Below, in pieces: positions 38,949 to 48,164 of a stretch of 64,000 nucleotides of DNA (its first letter is position 1; each line of letters opens with the position of its first letter). This stretch comes from Psychrosphaera haliotis. GTDB taxonomy: Bacteria > Pseudomonadota > Gammaproteobacteria > Enterobacterales > Alteromonadaceae. The notes beneath the pieces were generated by a model that made no database searches, was not told where the DNA came from, and saw only the letters and a list, made by a program, of their open reading frames with translations. A program made the position numbers and the translations under genes. The DNA lies in contig NZ_WOCD01000001.1 in the NCBI RefSeq assembly GCF_009728465.1, forward strand, positions 248,001 to 312,000, read 5' to 3'.

Positions 38949-39959
38949 ATGGCTATAAAAGTAGGTATTAATGGCTTTGGTCGTATGGGCCGCTTAACAC
39001 TTCGCGCCGCTTTTGGTTGGCAAGACATTGAAGTTATTCACATAAATGATCCTGCAGGTAATGCGGAAACGCTCGCTCACTTATTAAAATATGACTCGGT
39101 TCATGGTATTTGGCCAAACGAAGTAAACGCTAGTGACGGCGTTATCAAAATTGATGGTCACGTTATTAACGTCACTCAAAATAAAGCCATCTCAGATACA
39201 GATTGGTCTAAATGTGATTTAGTTATTGAAGCTTCTGGCAAAATGAAGACTAAAGCCCTACTACAAAGCTATTTTGACCAAGGTGTTAAAAAAGTTGTTG
39301 TGACGGCTCCGGTAAAAGAAGACGGTGTGTTAAATGTTGTGCTTGGTGTTAACGACCACCTATATTCAAGTGAAGAGTTTGATATCGTTACAGCAGCTTC
39401 CTGCACCACAAACTGTCTAGCGCCTGTAGTGAAAGTATTGCAAGACAAGATTGGTATCAAACATGGCTCTATGACGACAATTCATGACATCACAAATACC
39501 CAAACTATTTTAGACGCGCCACACAAAGACCTACGTAGAGCAAGAGCATGTGGCATGAGTTTAATCCCAACAACCACTGGCTCGGCAACCGCTATTACTC
39601 ATATTTTCCCTGAATTAAAAGGTAAATTAAATGGTCATGCCGTACGAGTTCCTTTAGCAAATGCTTCACTTACTGACTGTGTATTTGAAGTGGAGCGTGA
39701 AACCACCAGCGAAGAAATAAATGGTTGGATGAAAGAGGCTGCTGAAGGCGATTTAAAAGGTATCTTAGGTTATGAAGAAAAGCCGCTAGTGTCGATTGAT
39801 TACAAAACTGACCCTCGTTCAAGCATTGTTGATGCACTGTCTACTATGGTTGTGAACGGTACACAAGTTAAAATTTATACTTGGTATGACAACGAATGGG
39901 GTTACGCAAACCGAACGGCAGAACTCGCGTTAAAAGTCGCACGTTCTATCAACAAATAA
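38949..39959 (+). CDS. ArsJ-associated glyceraldehyde-3-phosphate dehydrogenase
   Basis: 336 residues. NAD-binding [10 protein letters not shown] at the start and catalytic [11 protein letters not shown] (Cys about 150) are intact. In ArsJ operons this enzyme uses arsenate in place of phosphate to form 1-arseno-3-phosphoglycerate, which ArsJ then exports. The distinctive start ([26 protein letters not shown]) fits this operon-specific type rather than the glycolytic one. ATG 38949 has GGAGATAAAT upstream and is preferred over an ATG 12 bases earlier. Confidence 0.93.
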   Translation: MAIKVGINGFGRMGRLTLRAAFGWQDIEVIHINDPAGNAETLAHLLKYDSVHGIWPNEVNASDGVIKIDGHVINVTQNKAISDTDWSKCDLVIEASGKMKTKALLQSYFDQGVKKVVVTAPVKEDGVLNVVLGVNDHLYSSEEFDIVTAASCTTNCLAPVVKVLQDKIGIKHGSMTTIHDITNTQTILDAPHKDLRRARACGMSLIPTTTGSATAITHIFPELKGKLNGHAVRVPLANASLTDCVFEVERETTSEEINGWMKEAAEGDLKGILGYEEKPLVSIDYKTDPRSSIVDALSTMVVNGTQVKIYTWYDNEWGYANRTAELALKVARSINK

Positions 39960-39996
39960 ACGATAGTCATAAACCCTAACGCAGAGATAGAAGTTA

Positions 39997-41217
39997 ATGC
40001 AACGACTAGCTAATCTACCTTCAGAAATAAAACAGTACCTAGTAGTAACAGGTAACTACTGGGCATTTACACTAACCGACGGCGCATTAAGAATGCTCGT
40101 GGTTTTGTACTTTCATCAGTTAGGTTATACACCACTGAGTATTGCCATGCTGTTTCTGTTTTATGAAGTGTTTGGCGTTGTGACTAATTTAGTCGGTGGC
40201 TGGATTGGTGCAAGGCTAGGCTTAAACAAAACCATGAATATTGGTTTAGCGCTGCAAGTTGTTGCATTGTTGATGCTCGCGGTTCCTAGTGGTTGGCTAA
40301 CGGTTGTCTATGTAATGGTTGCTCAAGCACTTTCGGGTATAGCTAAAGATCTTAATAAAATGAGCGCCAAAAGCTCTATAAAAACCCTCGTTGCAGAGGG
40401 CCAAGAAGATACCCTATTTAAATGGGTTGCTATTTTAACCGGCTCCAAAAATGCGTTAAAAGGAATTGGCTTTTTCTTAGGTGGTGTACTGCTGACCTTG
40501 CTTGGCTTTAAAGGCGCTATGATATTTATGGCGTCAATATTGGCATTGGTTTGGGTATTCAGCATGATAGTGCTTAAAAAGGATTTGGGTAAAGCCAAAA
40601 CAAAACCTAAATTCACCGACATTTTTTCTAAAAGCCAATCTATCAATATTCTCTCTGCTGCACGCCTGTTTTTATTTGGTGCGCGAGACGTTTGGTTTGT
40701 TGTTGCCCTGCCTGTTTTCCTATCGCAAATATTCGACTGGGATCACTGGCAGGTTGGTGGCTTTCTTGCGTTGTGGGTTATTGGATATGGCATAGTGCAA
40801 TCGTTTGCGCCTAAATTGATAAAAACAAACATGCCAATATCACCTTCGCAACAAACGGTAAAGTGGGCATCACTTTTGGCTATTACACCTTTGGTTATTG
40901 CGCTCTCGCTGCACTTTAACTGGTACGTTGAAGTATTTGTCATTGTTGGTTTGATGGTATTTGGGGTTCTATTTGCCATCAACTCGTCGTTACATAGCTA
41001 TCTTATTGTGAGCATGGCCGATGCTGATGGCGTCTCTTTAGACGTTGGGTTTTATTACATGGCAAACGCATTAGGGCGACTAATAGGCACAATTTTATCT
41101 GGTTATATTTACCAGCAATATGGCCTTGAGTATTGCCTAATCATTTCATTCGTTTTTATTACGCTTACAACACTTATATCAATGAAATTACCAAACGACG
41201 TAGCTAAGCCCGTTTAA
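39997..41217 (+). CDS. arsJ: Organoarsenical efflux MFS transporter ArsJ
   Basis: 406 residues with about eleven to twelve helices. The N-terminus YLVVTGNYWAFTLTDGALRMLVVLYFHQLGY is characteristic of ArsJ, as is SGIAKDLNKMSAKSSIK in the central loop. It exports 1-arseno-3-phosphoglycerate, which then breaks down to arsenate outside the cell. It lies 37 bases after the GAPDH gene. No ArsB or Acr3 arsenite pump is seen in this cluster. Its 3' end overlaps the convergent YjdM-like gene by 14 bases. Confidence 0.95.
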   Translation: MQRLANLPSEIKQYLVVTGNYWAFTLTDGALRMLVVLYFHQLGYTPLSIAMLFLFYEVFGVVTNLVGGWIGARLGLNKTMNIGLALQVVALLMLAVPSGWLTVVYVMVAQALSGIAKDLNKMSAKSSIKTLVAEGQEDTLFKWVAILTGSKNALKGIGFFLGGVLLTLLGFKGAMIFMASILALVWVFSMIVLKKDLGKAKTKPKFTDIFSKSQSINILSAARLFLFGARDVWFVVALPVFLSQIFDWDHWQVGGFLALWVIGYGIVQSFAPKLIKTNMPISPSQQTVKWASLLAITPLVIALSLHFNWYVEVFVIVGLMVFGVLFAINSSLHSYLIVSMADADGVSLDVGFYYMANALGRLIGTILSGYIYQQYGLEYCLIISFVFITLTTLISMKLPNDVAKPV

Positions 41218-41539
41218 CAAACTTTGCTGTCACCATCACTTCCCCAATGCCATCAACTTTACAATCAAGTTGGTGGTCTTTACCTTCCACAATTCGGCGA
41301 ATCATTGCTTTAGTGCCTACTTTTATCACTTGGGAACTGCCTTTTATTTTTAAGTCTTTCGCCACCGTTACTTTGTCACCTTCATTTAGTAACGTGCCAT
41401 TAGCGTCTTTAACTATTATCTTTTCTTCGGCTTCTATCTCAACCGGGTTCCACTCGTAACTACATTCAGGACATACAAGGTGTTGCTGGTCTTGATATAC
41501 AAATTCAGACTTACAGCTTGGACAAGGAGGGAGCGACAT
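41204..41539 (-). CDS. yjdM: Zinc-ribbon protein of the YjdM/PhnA family
   Basis: 111 residues. The N-terminal zinc ribbon (CPSC...CPEC, Cys 6, 9, 23 and 26) is followed by an SH3-like beta domain (NGTLLNEGDKVTVAKDLKIKGSSQVIKVGTKAMIRRIV) typical of YjdM, once called PhnA. The function is not established in spite of older links to phosphonate use. Monocistronic; the stop overlaps arsJ tail to tail by 14 bases. Confidence 0.92.
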   Translation of the reverse strand: MSLPPCPSCKSEFVYQDQQHLVCPECSYEWNPVEIEAEEKIIVKDANGTLLNEGDKVTVAKDLKIKGSSQVIKVGTKAMIRRIVEGKDHQLDCKVDGIGEVMVTAKFVKRA

Positions 41540-41626
41540 TTTGTTCCTTTTTAAATTTTGGCTTTAGTTTTGGCTTTGCCTAGGTTTAAACTTAACTCTA
41601 AACGTTGGTTTTCGTCTAAGCTGCAG

Positions 41627-41682
41627 TTTTCAGTTTTCAGTTTTCAGTTTTCAGTTTTCAGTTTTCAGTTTTCAGTTTTCAG
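41627..41682. repeat. Tandem heptamer TTTTCAG, eight copies
   Basis: Eight perfect units, preceded by CAG. The array begins inside the last codons of the serine hydrolase gene; on its coding strand CTGAAAA repeats supply the Ser-Glu-Asn tail and the TGA stop. Confidence 0.97.
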
Positions 41683-42745
41683 ACTTTGCCTGGTTTTTTA
41701 GTATTTTCACAATTCGATTGATCATAATTTCAGATAAATTCCATTCATAACCTTCAAAATCAGTTGTGTTAATAAACTGCACTACAACGGTGTCTATATC
41801 ATGATGGTACTCAGCATAACTTTGATAGCCAACAACCAGCCCACCATGTTCGTATACATATAACTGGTCGTAAATTTCTTTTTCGCCTTCCTCAAACACA
41901 GAGCCGTCGTTTAATGCTCGAAGAAAAATCCCAACGTCTTCAGCGGTGGCCATCATGCCGTAATCTTGTGGCTTTTGATCTTCTTCATAACCAACATAAT
42001 AACCACTCATGACGTCATCTAAATTAACATCATTAATAGAGCCGTAGGTATTTTGAAGCCCAAGAGGCTTAATAATGCGCTCATCTATAAATTGATAATG
42101 ATTGTACCCTACCGTTTGCTCGATTATTTTACGTAATAATAAGTAGTTAGTATTCGAGTACTCATAACCTTCGTTTGGTGCAAAACTGGCTGGTAAATCT
42201 AGCGCAAATTGCAAACTTTCATCTGTGGTGTGAGGGTGATCAAGCCAAAATTCAGGATTGTTTGAAAAATTAGGAATACCGCTGCGATGTTTTGTCATCA
42301 TTTGTATGGTTATTTGCTCAAAGTTTTCAATTCGACCTACTAGCTCAGGGAAGTATTCGAAAATAGGTGTATCAATAGACAGACGTCCTTCATTAGCGAG
42401 CTTAGCTATAGAAACGGAAACGTAGAGCTTGCTGATACTGGCAATCTTAAAAAGTGATGTCGGATCAGCTGGTATTTTATTAGCTCGATCATTCCAGCCA
42501 CCTGTATAAAAATTAGCGGGTTCACTGCCCTTTTGAACATAAACAATCATGCCATCAAAGCCATGCCCAATAGCTTCATCAACCTGTGCTTGAACTGTAT
42601 TTGGTAGAGGCAACAGCCAAGCATAAACTAATACCCAAGGCACAAAAAATAAAGAGATAACTGTCCCCACAAATAAGCTTAATCTTGCAATTACGATACT
42701 AATGGGTGTGTTTGATTTGACCGTTTTTTCTTTGCTCGTTTTCAC
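41672..42745 (-). CDS. Serine hydrolase, class C beta-lactamase/PBP4 fold
   Basis: 357 residues with one N-terminal membrane anchor (about 16-46). The catalytic SxxK is Ser103-Ile-Ser-Lys106 in SLFKIASISKLY, and the second motif is YSN in EYSNTNYLLL. The third motif is less clear (HGG in YEHGGLVVG). Members of this family are esterases, peptidases or beta-lactamase-like proteins acting in the periplasm, and the substrate cannot be told. The last three residues and the stop codon lie in a heptamer repeat. Confidence 0.88.
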   Translation of the reverse strand: MKTSKEKTVKSNTPISIVIARLSLFVGTVISLFFVPWVLVYAWLLPLPNTVQAQVDEAIGHGFDGMIVYVQKGSEPANFYTGGWNDRANKIPADPTSLFKIASISKLYVSVSIAKLANEGRLSIDTPIFEYFPELVGRIENFEQITIQMMTKHRSGIPNFSNNPEFWLDHPHTTDESLQFALDLPASFAPNEGYEYSNTNYLLLRKIIEQTVGYNHYQFIDERIIKPLGLQNTYGSINDVNLDDVMSGYYVGYEEDQKPQDYGMMATAEDVGIFLRALNDGSVFEEGEKEIYDQLYVYEHGGLVVGYQSYAEYHHDIDTVVVQFINTTDFEGYEWNLSEIMINRIVKILKNQAKSEN

Positions 42746-43041
42746 TAAAATAGTCTTACTTTTTATGGTAGGAAGCTAACTATAAACTGATACGTCTTAC
42801 TTTTGAACCGTTACGCTAAATACAAATAGCAACATCAAGCCTAAATTAACTAAGCACACCTAAATTCAGTAGCCTAGTCGCCTATCAGGCTAGCAACCTA
42901 GTTGGTGTAAAGTAAACCACTTGTAAATCATCACCTTAACAAGTAAACTTCGCGCCGAAATGGACTTTCACCAATGACAATACGTAGATCTATACGGTTC
43001 ATTGGTGCCAATAGGTCCATCTATAATTAAAGGATTTAAAA

Positions 43042-43740
43042 ATGAAAACACGTGCATTAATACTGAGCCTATCTCTTCTTTCCTCTAGCGCAATTGCAAA
43101 CACCTACAACAATCAAGTAGACGTTGACTATTTCAGCGTAGAGAGCTCTAACATAATTAAGCTAGAAGGTACGCATTACCTTCAAAGCGTTTCTACTAAT
43201 AATACCGCGTGGGCACAAGCGGCGTTCATGGGTCGAAATACTAGTGTAAACGTTAGTTACACAGACTTCGACGGCGACATATCTAACTTAGTGCTAGGCG
43301 GGGATTACTATAATAACGACTTATTTTTTGGCTTAGACGTTGTCTATGTAGACGTTGATGGCTTCGATAGCGATACAAGTTTAGTAGGTGAAGTAGGTTA
43401 TTTTCTAAAACCAAACTGGATGGTGTCGGTTGCCGCTTCTGAAGAAGATTTTTCTGATACGTTAGTATTAAGCTCAAAATACATTGCAACATTAGGCGAC
43501 GGCCAGTTTGTAAATTTTGAAGTGTCTTACAAAAACTTTGACAGCGACATTGTTGCCGCCGCTGACTACTTTTGGTCACCTCAATCTAGTATCGGTGTTA
43601 GCTTGTCTTCAGAAGAAAGCGTGAACGGCACAATCAGAGCTCAACACTTCTTTACCCCTTCAATTTCTGCTCGCGTTGAATATGTTTTATTAGACGGCAG
43701 TGATAATGGTGTTTTAATTGGCCTTACTGGTCGCTTTTAA
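43042..43740 (+). CDS. Outer-membrane beta-barrel protein, putative porin
   Basis: 232 residues with a signal peptide (LILSLSLLSSSAIAN). The mature protein is a series of amphipathic beta strands with aromatic ends (VDVDYFSVESS, TSVNVSYTDFDGDI, LFFGLDVVYVDVDG, QFVNFEVSYKNFDSD) and ends in GLTGRF with a terminal Phe, as in outer-membrane barrels of about 10-12 strands. Asp-rich turns suggest calcium or cation contact. No specific family is recognised beyond a general putative porin. AAAGGATTTAAAA precedes the ATG. Confidence 0.75.
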   Translation: MKTRALILSLSLLSSSAIANTYNNQVDVDYFSVESSNIIKLEGTHYLQSVSTNNTAWAQAAFMGRNTSVNVSYTDFDGDISNLVLGGDYYNNDLFFGLDVVYVDVDGFDSDTSLVGEVGYFLKPNWMVSVAASEEDFSDTLVLSSKYIATLGDGQFVNFEVSYKNFDSDIVAAADYFWSPQSSIGVSLSSEESVNGTIRAQHFFTPSISARVEYVLLDGSDNGVLIGLTGRF

Positions 43741-43764
43741 TACGAGTCAATATTAAATTAGTAT

Positions 43765-43793
43765 AAAAAAGGGAGACAGCTGTCTCCTTTTTT
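43765..43793. terminator. Bidirectional terminator between porin-like and cyclase genes
   Basis: AAAAAA then the stem GGAGACAG/CTGTCTCC, then TTTTTT. It serves both convergent genes. Confidence 0.9.
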
Positions 43794-43794
43794 A

Positions 43795-43830
43795 TTAGCT
43801 AAACTTTTAGCTAAACTATCAGCTATACCA
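43795..43830. repeat. 12-bp tandem repeat TTAGCTAAACTT, about three copies
   Basis: TTAGCTAAACTT, TTAGCTAAACTA and a diverged TCAGCTATACCA follow one another between the terminator and the cyclase stop. Confidence 0.8.
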
Positions 43831-43831
43831 A

Positions 43832-44948
43832 TTAAACTACTGAGCCTTCCACAATTTGTACTACCCTATCTCGACCTCGTTCTTTCGCTATATATAAAGC
43901 TTTGTCGGCATCTCGAATTGCATCAGAAACGTTGTTCGCTTGGGTTACTTCACACACGCCAAAACTACTGGTAACTAACAGCTCCTTGCCACCTATCTTA
44001 AGTGGATTGGCACTCAACGTTTGTCTCAATGAGGTTAATACCTTATTAGCTTGATCTATATTCGTATCAGGTAATACAAACATGAACTCCTCACCACCCC
44101 ACCGCGCCAAAAAGTCTTGTTTACGTAAACGATGCTTAAAAATAGAAGAAATAGCCACCAGCACGTCATCTCCTTTTTCATGGCCTAACGAGTCATTAAT
44201 ATGTTTAAAGTGATCGATATCGGCTATAGCAATACAAAAGCAACGGTTACTTCTTTGTGTCCTAGAATATTCACTCTCAAGTACCGTTTGAATACCACGT
44301 CTGTTCATCAATTGAGTCAGGTGATCATGATGAGCCATTCGCTCAAACTGTTCTGATAATTTTAATGTAGTGCGGTAGCTTCGCTCTCGACTGTATTCGT
44401 AAAATGCTGACAGAAAGCCAACGGTTATAAATGAATACAATAATCTCGTTTTAAAGGTGTATGAATATGAGGTTAACAAAAGAGAGTCGTCATAGACAAA
44501 AAACAACATTACACAAACAACAACAAATGCAATTAAAGCCAAAACCCCTCTTACAAACCCAGCGAAAAACATGGTGACCGGCGCGACTAAATAAATCCAT
44601 AACGGCCCAGTATTATCTGCCCCACCAGTGACTAACAATGCTAAAACCAATATCATTAAACACGCAATGAGCAGACTGACAGATATAAACCGTCCCGTCG
44701 ACGATTCGAATTTGATTTGAATACGCTGAGATATAAAAAAGATAGCGCTGGCCATTGCGAGTATTGCAGTCAAACCAAAGTTGTCATCCAGTAAAGCTCT
44801 GATACCCAATAAGAACGTAACAGACACGCCAACGGCAGCAAAACAGGTTCACTACCATTATTCGACGATTTGTCTCATCTTTATATTGCGGGCGGACACC
44901 GCTGTGAATGTAATCCTTAACTTTATTATCATGAAGATTGACTAACAC
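43832..44948 (-). pseudogene. Membrane diguanylate cyclase with a frameshift in the first helix
   Basis: The long frame gives 331 residues from GTG 44827, but that start falls inside the first membrane helix. Upstream, another frame reads from GTG 44948: LVNLHDNKVKDYIHSGVRP, then DETNRRIMVVNLF, the usual cytosolic start of such cyclases. It joins AAVGVSVTFLLG by removing one T from the T4 run at 44840-44843. Corrected, the protein is about 371 residues: six helices, coiled linker, then GGDEF domain with DIDHFKHIND, RKQD inhibitory site and RWGGEEF. It should make cyclic di-GMP at the inner membrane. Confidence 0.8.
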
Positions 44949-45126
44949 CTTAATGGTGACTTATATAAAAAAATGACTCTCAAGCACACTATCATATGCG
45001 TCTCTAATAATGAAACATAAGACAAGGCGTCCGAATTTTCAAATTATACTTGATAAACTAAACAGCAAATTCAATACCCGAACTTAAAGCGATTAAAGCT
45101 CTTAATACGACTAAGTGACTTTAATC

Positions 45127-45887
45127 TTAGTGTATTTTTGAATAAGCAGGATTATTAATATGTTTAAGGAGTTTCGGTTCTGGCAAACAGTCATCGTCTA
45201 CGTAATCAATAAAGTCCGCGGATGAGTCAAATACCAGAACATCTAAGGCAAGTCTGTCTAAACCATATATACCGCGATGGATCATATCAGCAGAAAATAC
45301 TAACAAGTCTCCCGCTGCTAAGGGGATTTTTTTGCCTAAAGGTAAGTCATCATGGCTTTGATAGCCATTAAGCTCTTCTCTAACATTAAGCTCTTGGTCA
45401 TTATCCCAGCGCGCATGACTGCCAGGCACTAACTCCATGCCTAACTCATCAAATAACGGGATCCTAAAATGTACAACTTGGGTCTCTTGTATTGCTTTTT
45501 TCTGACCTTCTAAATCATGATCATACTGACAATCTCTATGCCAGAAGTCTTTTTGTTCAGGCCTTACAGGATTAAAAAACAACTGAGTGTTCATAAAGGC
45601 AGGGTTTTGTTTAATAACGGTGTGAACCACTTCTAATAGTTTCGAGCAACTAATAAAGTTAAACAACGACAATCTGCCTGCGTCGTCTAAATATTGGCTT
45701 CCCGTTATAATGAAGAGTTAAAGGCTTCTTCATTATAGAAGGTTTGATTATCGGCTTTCCAACGTTCATGGAACTCTAGGATCACAGTTTTTAGTGAGGA
45801 TATTTCGGTTTGTGTAAAAAAGTCTCGTAAAACAAAATAGCCAACCTCGCTATACTCATCTCGACATTGGCTATATTTTTTATTCAT
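45127..45887 (-). pseudogene. Phytanoyl-CoA dioxygenase (PhyH) family protein, one frameshift
   Basis: The first frame (45887 down, 60 residues) begins SEVGYFVLRDFFTQTEISSLK, typical PhyH. It stops after NSSL. The next frame reads FIITGSQYLDDAGRLSLFNF and onward, so one missing base at 45711-45716 (TCTTC, one more T would fit) splits the gene. The corrected protein is about 253 residues with the Fe(II) ligands in WHRDCQ (HxD) and MIHRG (second His), plus a 2-oxoglutarate region. It is an Fe(II)/2-oxoglutarate oxygenase; substrate unknown. Confidence 0.8.
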
Positions 45888-45947
45888 ACTTTATTTTTTT
45901 ACTGAGAATACGCAGAAGTCCGCAAACGCTAAGACTTCCCATTACAA

Positions 45948-46196
45948 TTACTTGTAAAACGCTTCTACAGTGCCTTTCATTTTAATTAACAAAGGCTGGC
46001 CACGACGGTCAAGAGCTTTAGCAGACGCTACTTTAACCCAACCTTCGCTAATGCAGTATTCTTCAACGTCGTTGCGCTCTTTGCCATTTAGTAAAATACC
46101 AATGTGGTGCTCAATAACTTCCTCGTTGTAATGTGGGCTGCGAGGATTAATAGATAAGTGATTTGGTAATTCTGGTAAATCAGTTTTGTCGTTCAT
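45948..46196 (-). CDS. DUF3297 family protein
   Basis: 82 residues, highly typical of DUF3297: LPNHLSINPRSPHYNEEVIEHHIGILLNGKERNDVEEYCISEGWVKV. No signal peptide or membrane helix. The function is unknown; it is a small conserved cytosolic protein of many gammaproteobacteria. It stands alone between the PhyH and TauE/SafE genes. Confidence 0.93.
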   Translation of the reverse strand: MNDKTDLPELPNHLSINPRSPHYNEEVIEHHIGILLNGKERNDVEEYCISEGWVKVASAKALDRRGQPLLIKMKGTVEAFYK

Positions 46197-46239
46197 GTTA
46201 AAATTCCGCTACTTGCCACATCAATTACAGGCATGACAT

Positions 46240-46278
46240 AAAAAAAGTGCGCCATTGTAGTCAATACTCAACAATGGC
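46240..46278 (-). terminator. Possible terminator after the TauE/SafE gene
   Basis: On the minus strand, GCCATTG/CAATGGC with a 14-base loop is followed by GCAC and then TTTTTTT. The gap between stem and T-tract makes it a weaker candidate. Confidence 0.45.
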
Positions 46279-46326
46279 TCAAGGATTAGTCGTGACCTTT
46301 AGTGCAAACTAATATTTCTAGATTGT

Positions 46327-47133
46327 TCAAACAAGCTCTTTCGATATGATGAAAACGGCAATAACAAGTGTAAAAAGCCCAAAGAACTTTTGTAACGTCG
46401 GTCCTTCTAGCTTTTTCGATAATTTGGTAGAAAACGCCATACCTAACAAGGTTGCAACTAACATAAAGGGTAACAGTGGAACTTCTAAAGGGATCCCGGC
46501 TTGTAAATCACCTATAAAGCCAATAAGAGATTTTAAAGCAATAATAAATAGCGACGCTCCTACGGCATTCTTTATTGGCATCCCTAAAAACAATACCAAC
46601 GCTGGAATAATTAAGAAGCCGCCACCTGCGCCTAATATGCCAGTGACAAATCCAACTACCGCACCTTCAAACATAATTAACGCAACATTAACTTGTTTTG
46701 GCTGCAAATTTACACCGTCGTTTGTGGGCGGAGTTCTCTTATAGGCCTTTACTAACATCATCACAGCAGAAGCCAACATCAACGCAGCAAAAAACAACAT
46801 GATAGCCGTGTTTTTCGACAACTCAAAAGGTGAGCTAATTAAAGTATCGGGTATATTTGGCATTACAAATGCGCGAGTAACATACACAGCAACGATTGAA
46901 GGTGCTGCGAATAAGAGTGACGCTTTAATGTCAACAAGCCCATCTTTAAAGTAACGATACGCACCAAAAGCGGCTGTTGCACCTACCAATAATAGTGAGT
47001 AACCCGTCGCAATATCTGGTGATACGCCCATTAAGTAAACCAAGATAGGCACTGTAAGAATAGAGCCACCGCCACCAATGACTCCTAAAATAATACCCAT
47101 GATTACCGCCATGAAATAACCGAGCACAATCAT
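46327..47133 (-). CDS. Sulfite exporter TauE/SafE family membrane protein
   Basis: 268 residues with eight hydrophobic segments and the two family repeats: GVIGGGGSILTVPILVYLMGV near the N-terminus and GILGAGGGFLIIPALVLFLGM in the second half. These proteins move sulfite, sulfonates or other sulfur anions. The ATG at 47133 has AGGAG upstream and replaces a TTG start 18 bases earlier. It is 70 bases after a persulfide-dioxygenase-like gene on the same strand, a common sulfide-oxidation pair where the dioxygenase makes sulfite that is then exported. Confidence 0.9.
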   Translation of the reverse strand: MIVLGYFMAVIMGIILGVIGGGGSILTVPILVYLMGVSPDIATGYSLLLVGATAAFGAYRYFKDGLVDIKASLLFAAPSIVAVYVTRAFVMPNIPDTLISSPFELSKNTAIMLFFAALMLASAVMMLVKAYKRTPPTNDGVNLQPKQVNVALIMFEGAVVGFVTGILGAGGGFLIIPALVLFLGMPIKNAVGASLFIIALKSLIGFIGDLQAGIPLEVPLLPFMLVATLLGMAFSTKLSKKLEGPTLQKFFGLFTLVIAVFIISKELV

Positions 47134-47203
47134 AGTATTTCTCCTACCCAACTCTGTTAAAAGTTAATTAACTGGCTGAGCAATGTTAGTTAATGGGTTT
47201 TAG

Positions 47204-48076
47204 TTAAAGCTGATTGAGTGGAATTTTTAAGTACCTTGTTCCATTCTCTTCTTTTGGCGGCTCTTCACCTGCACGTATGTTTAATTGGATGGCGGGTAAA
47301 ATAAGCCTTGGCATCGCTAGCCCTTTATCCCGTGTTACACGCATTTCGATAAATTCTGCCTTCGATATGCCGTCGTGAACATGTTTATTAGACTCTTTTT
47401 GCTCCTTCACAGATACGTGACTTCTGTGACTTCGGCCTTCAGTTGGATAATCATGACAAACGTAAATAAAGGTATCTTCAGGTTTTGATAAGAGTAACTG
47501 AATAGATTCGAATAGTTGAGAAGCGCTGCCACCTGGGAAGTCACAACGTGCTGTACCCACGTCCGGCATAAAAATAGTATCCCCGACAAACATGACTTCG
47601 TTTTCTAGGAAGTAAACAAGGTCTGCAGGCGTGTGCCCAGGGGTGTGCATGACAGTAAATTGCAGCTGCCCCAGCTTAATAACATCACCATAATCAAACA
47701 GTTGATCAAATTGGCAGCCATTAGGTAAGAACTCTTTTTCTAGATTAAACAAGCTCTTAAAAGTATCTTGAACTTTAGTAATGTGTCTACCAATACCAAT
47801 TTTTGCCCCATATTTTCGTTTAAAATACGGGGCTCCAGAAATATGGTCGGCATGAGCATGAGTTTCTAGTGCCCACTCCAACGAGAGACTATTGGAATCT
47901 ATATACTCAGCGATTTTATTAACGCCAACTTCAGATGTGCGGCCTGACTGATAATCAAAATCAAGCACAGGGTCAATCACTACAGCTTGTTTTGATACAC
48001 GGTCAAAAACAACGTAACTAAAGGTCTCACTATCATGATCCAAAAATTCTTGAATTGTATATTTGTTGTTGCTCAT
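47204..48076 (-). CDS. MBL-fold persulfide dioxygenase-like protein
   Basis: 290 residues. Metal ligands THAHADH (HxHxDH), HTPGHT, GDTIF and CHDY are those of the metallo-beta-lactamase fold; the sequence IDPVLDFD and DVGTARCDFPGGSA are typical of ETHE1/Blh/persulfide dioxygenases, with one iron. It should oxidise glutathione persulfide to sulfite. ATG 48076 has GAGGACA upstream and is preferred over an earlier ATG. It probably forms an operon with the TauE/SafE gene. Confidence 0.9.
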   Translation of the reverse strand: MSNNKYTIQEFLDHDSETFSYVVFDRVSKQAVVIDPVLDFDYQSGRTSEVGVNKIAEYIDSNSLSLEWALETHAHADHISGAPYFKRKYGAKIGIGRHITKVQDTFKSLFNLEKEFLPNGCQFDQLFDYGDVIKLGQLQFTVMHTPGHTPADLVYFLENEVMFVGDTIFMPDVGTARCDFPGGSASQLFESIQLLLSKPEDTFIYVCHDYPTEGRSHRSHVSVKEQKESNKHVHDGISKAEFIEMRVTRDKGLAMPRLILPAIQLNIRAGEEPPKEENGTRYLKIPLNQL

Positions 48077-48164
48077 AAAGTGTGTCCTCAATACCAAAAT
48101 AAAATTTTAGGCGTAAACGATACAAACAACCACTATATTAGAAAACCCTAAATTAACAAAACCC

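Noticed and set aside
42746-43041. 296-base gap before the porin-like gene as a hidden gene or RNA
   Set aside because: Only a short AGCCT/AGGCT inverted repeat and an ordinary ribosome site; no coding pattern or clear RNA fold.
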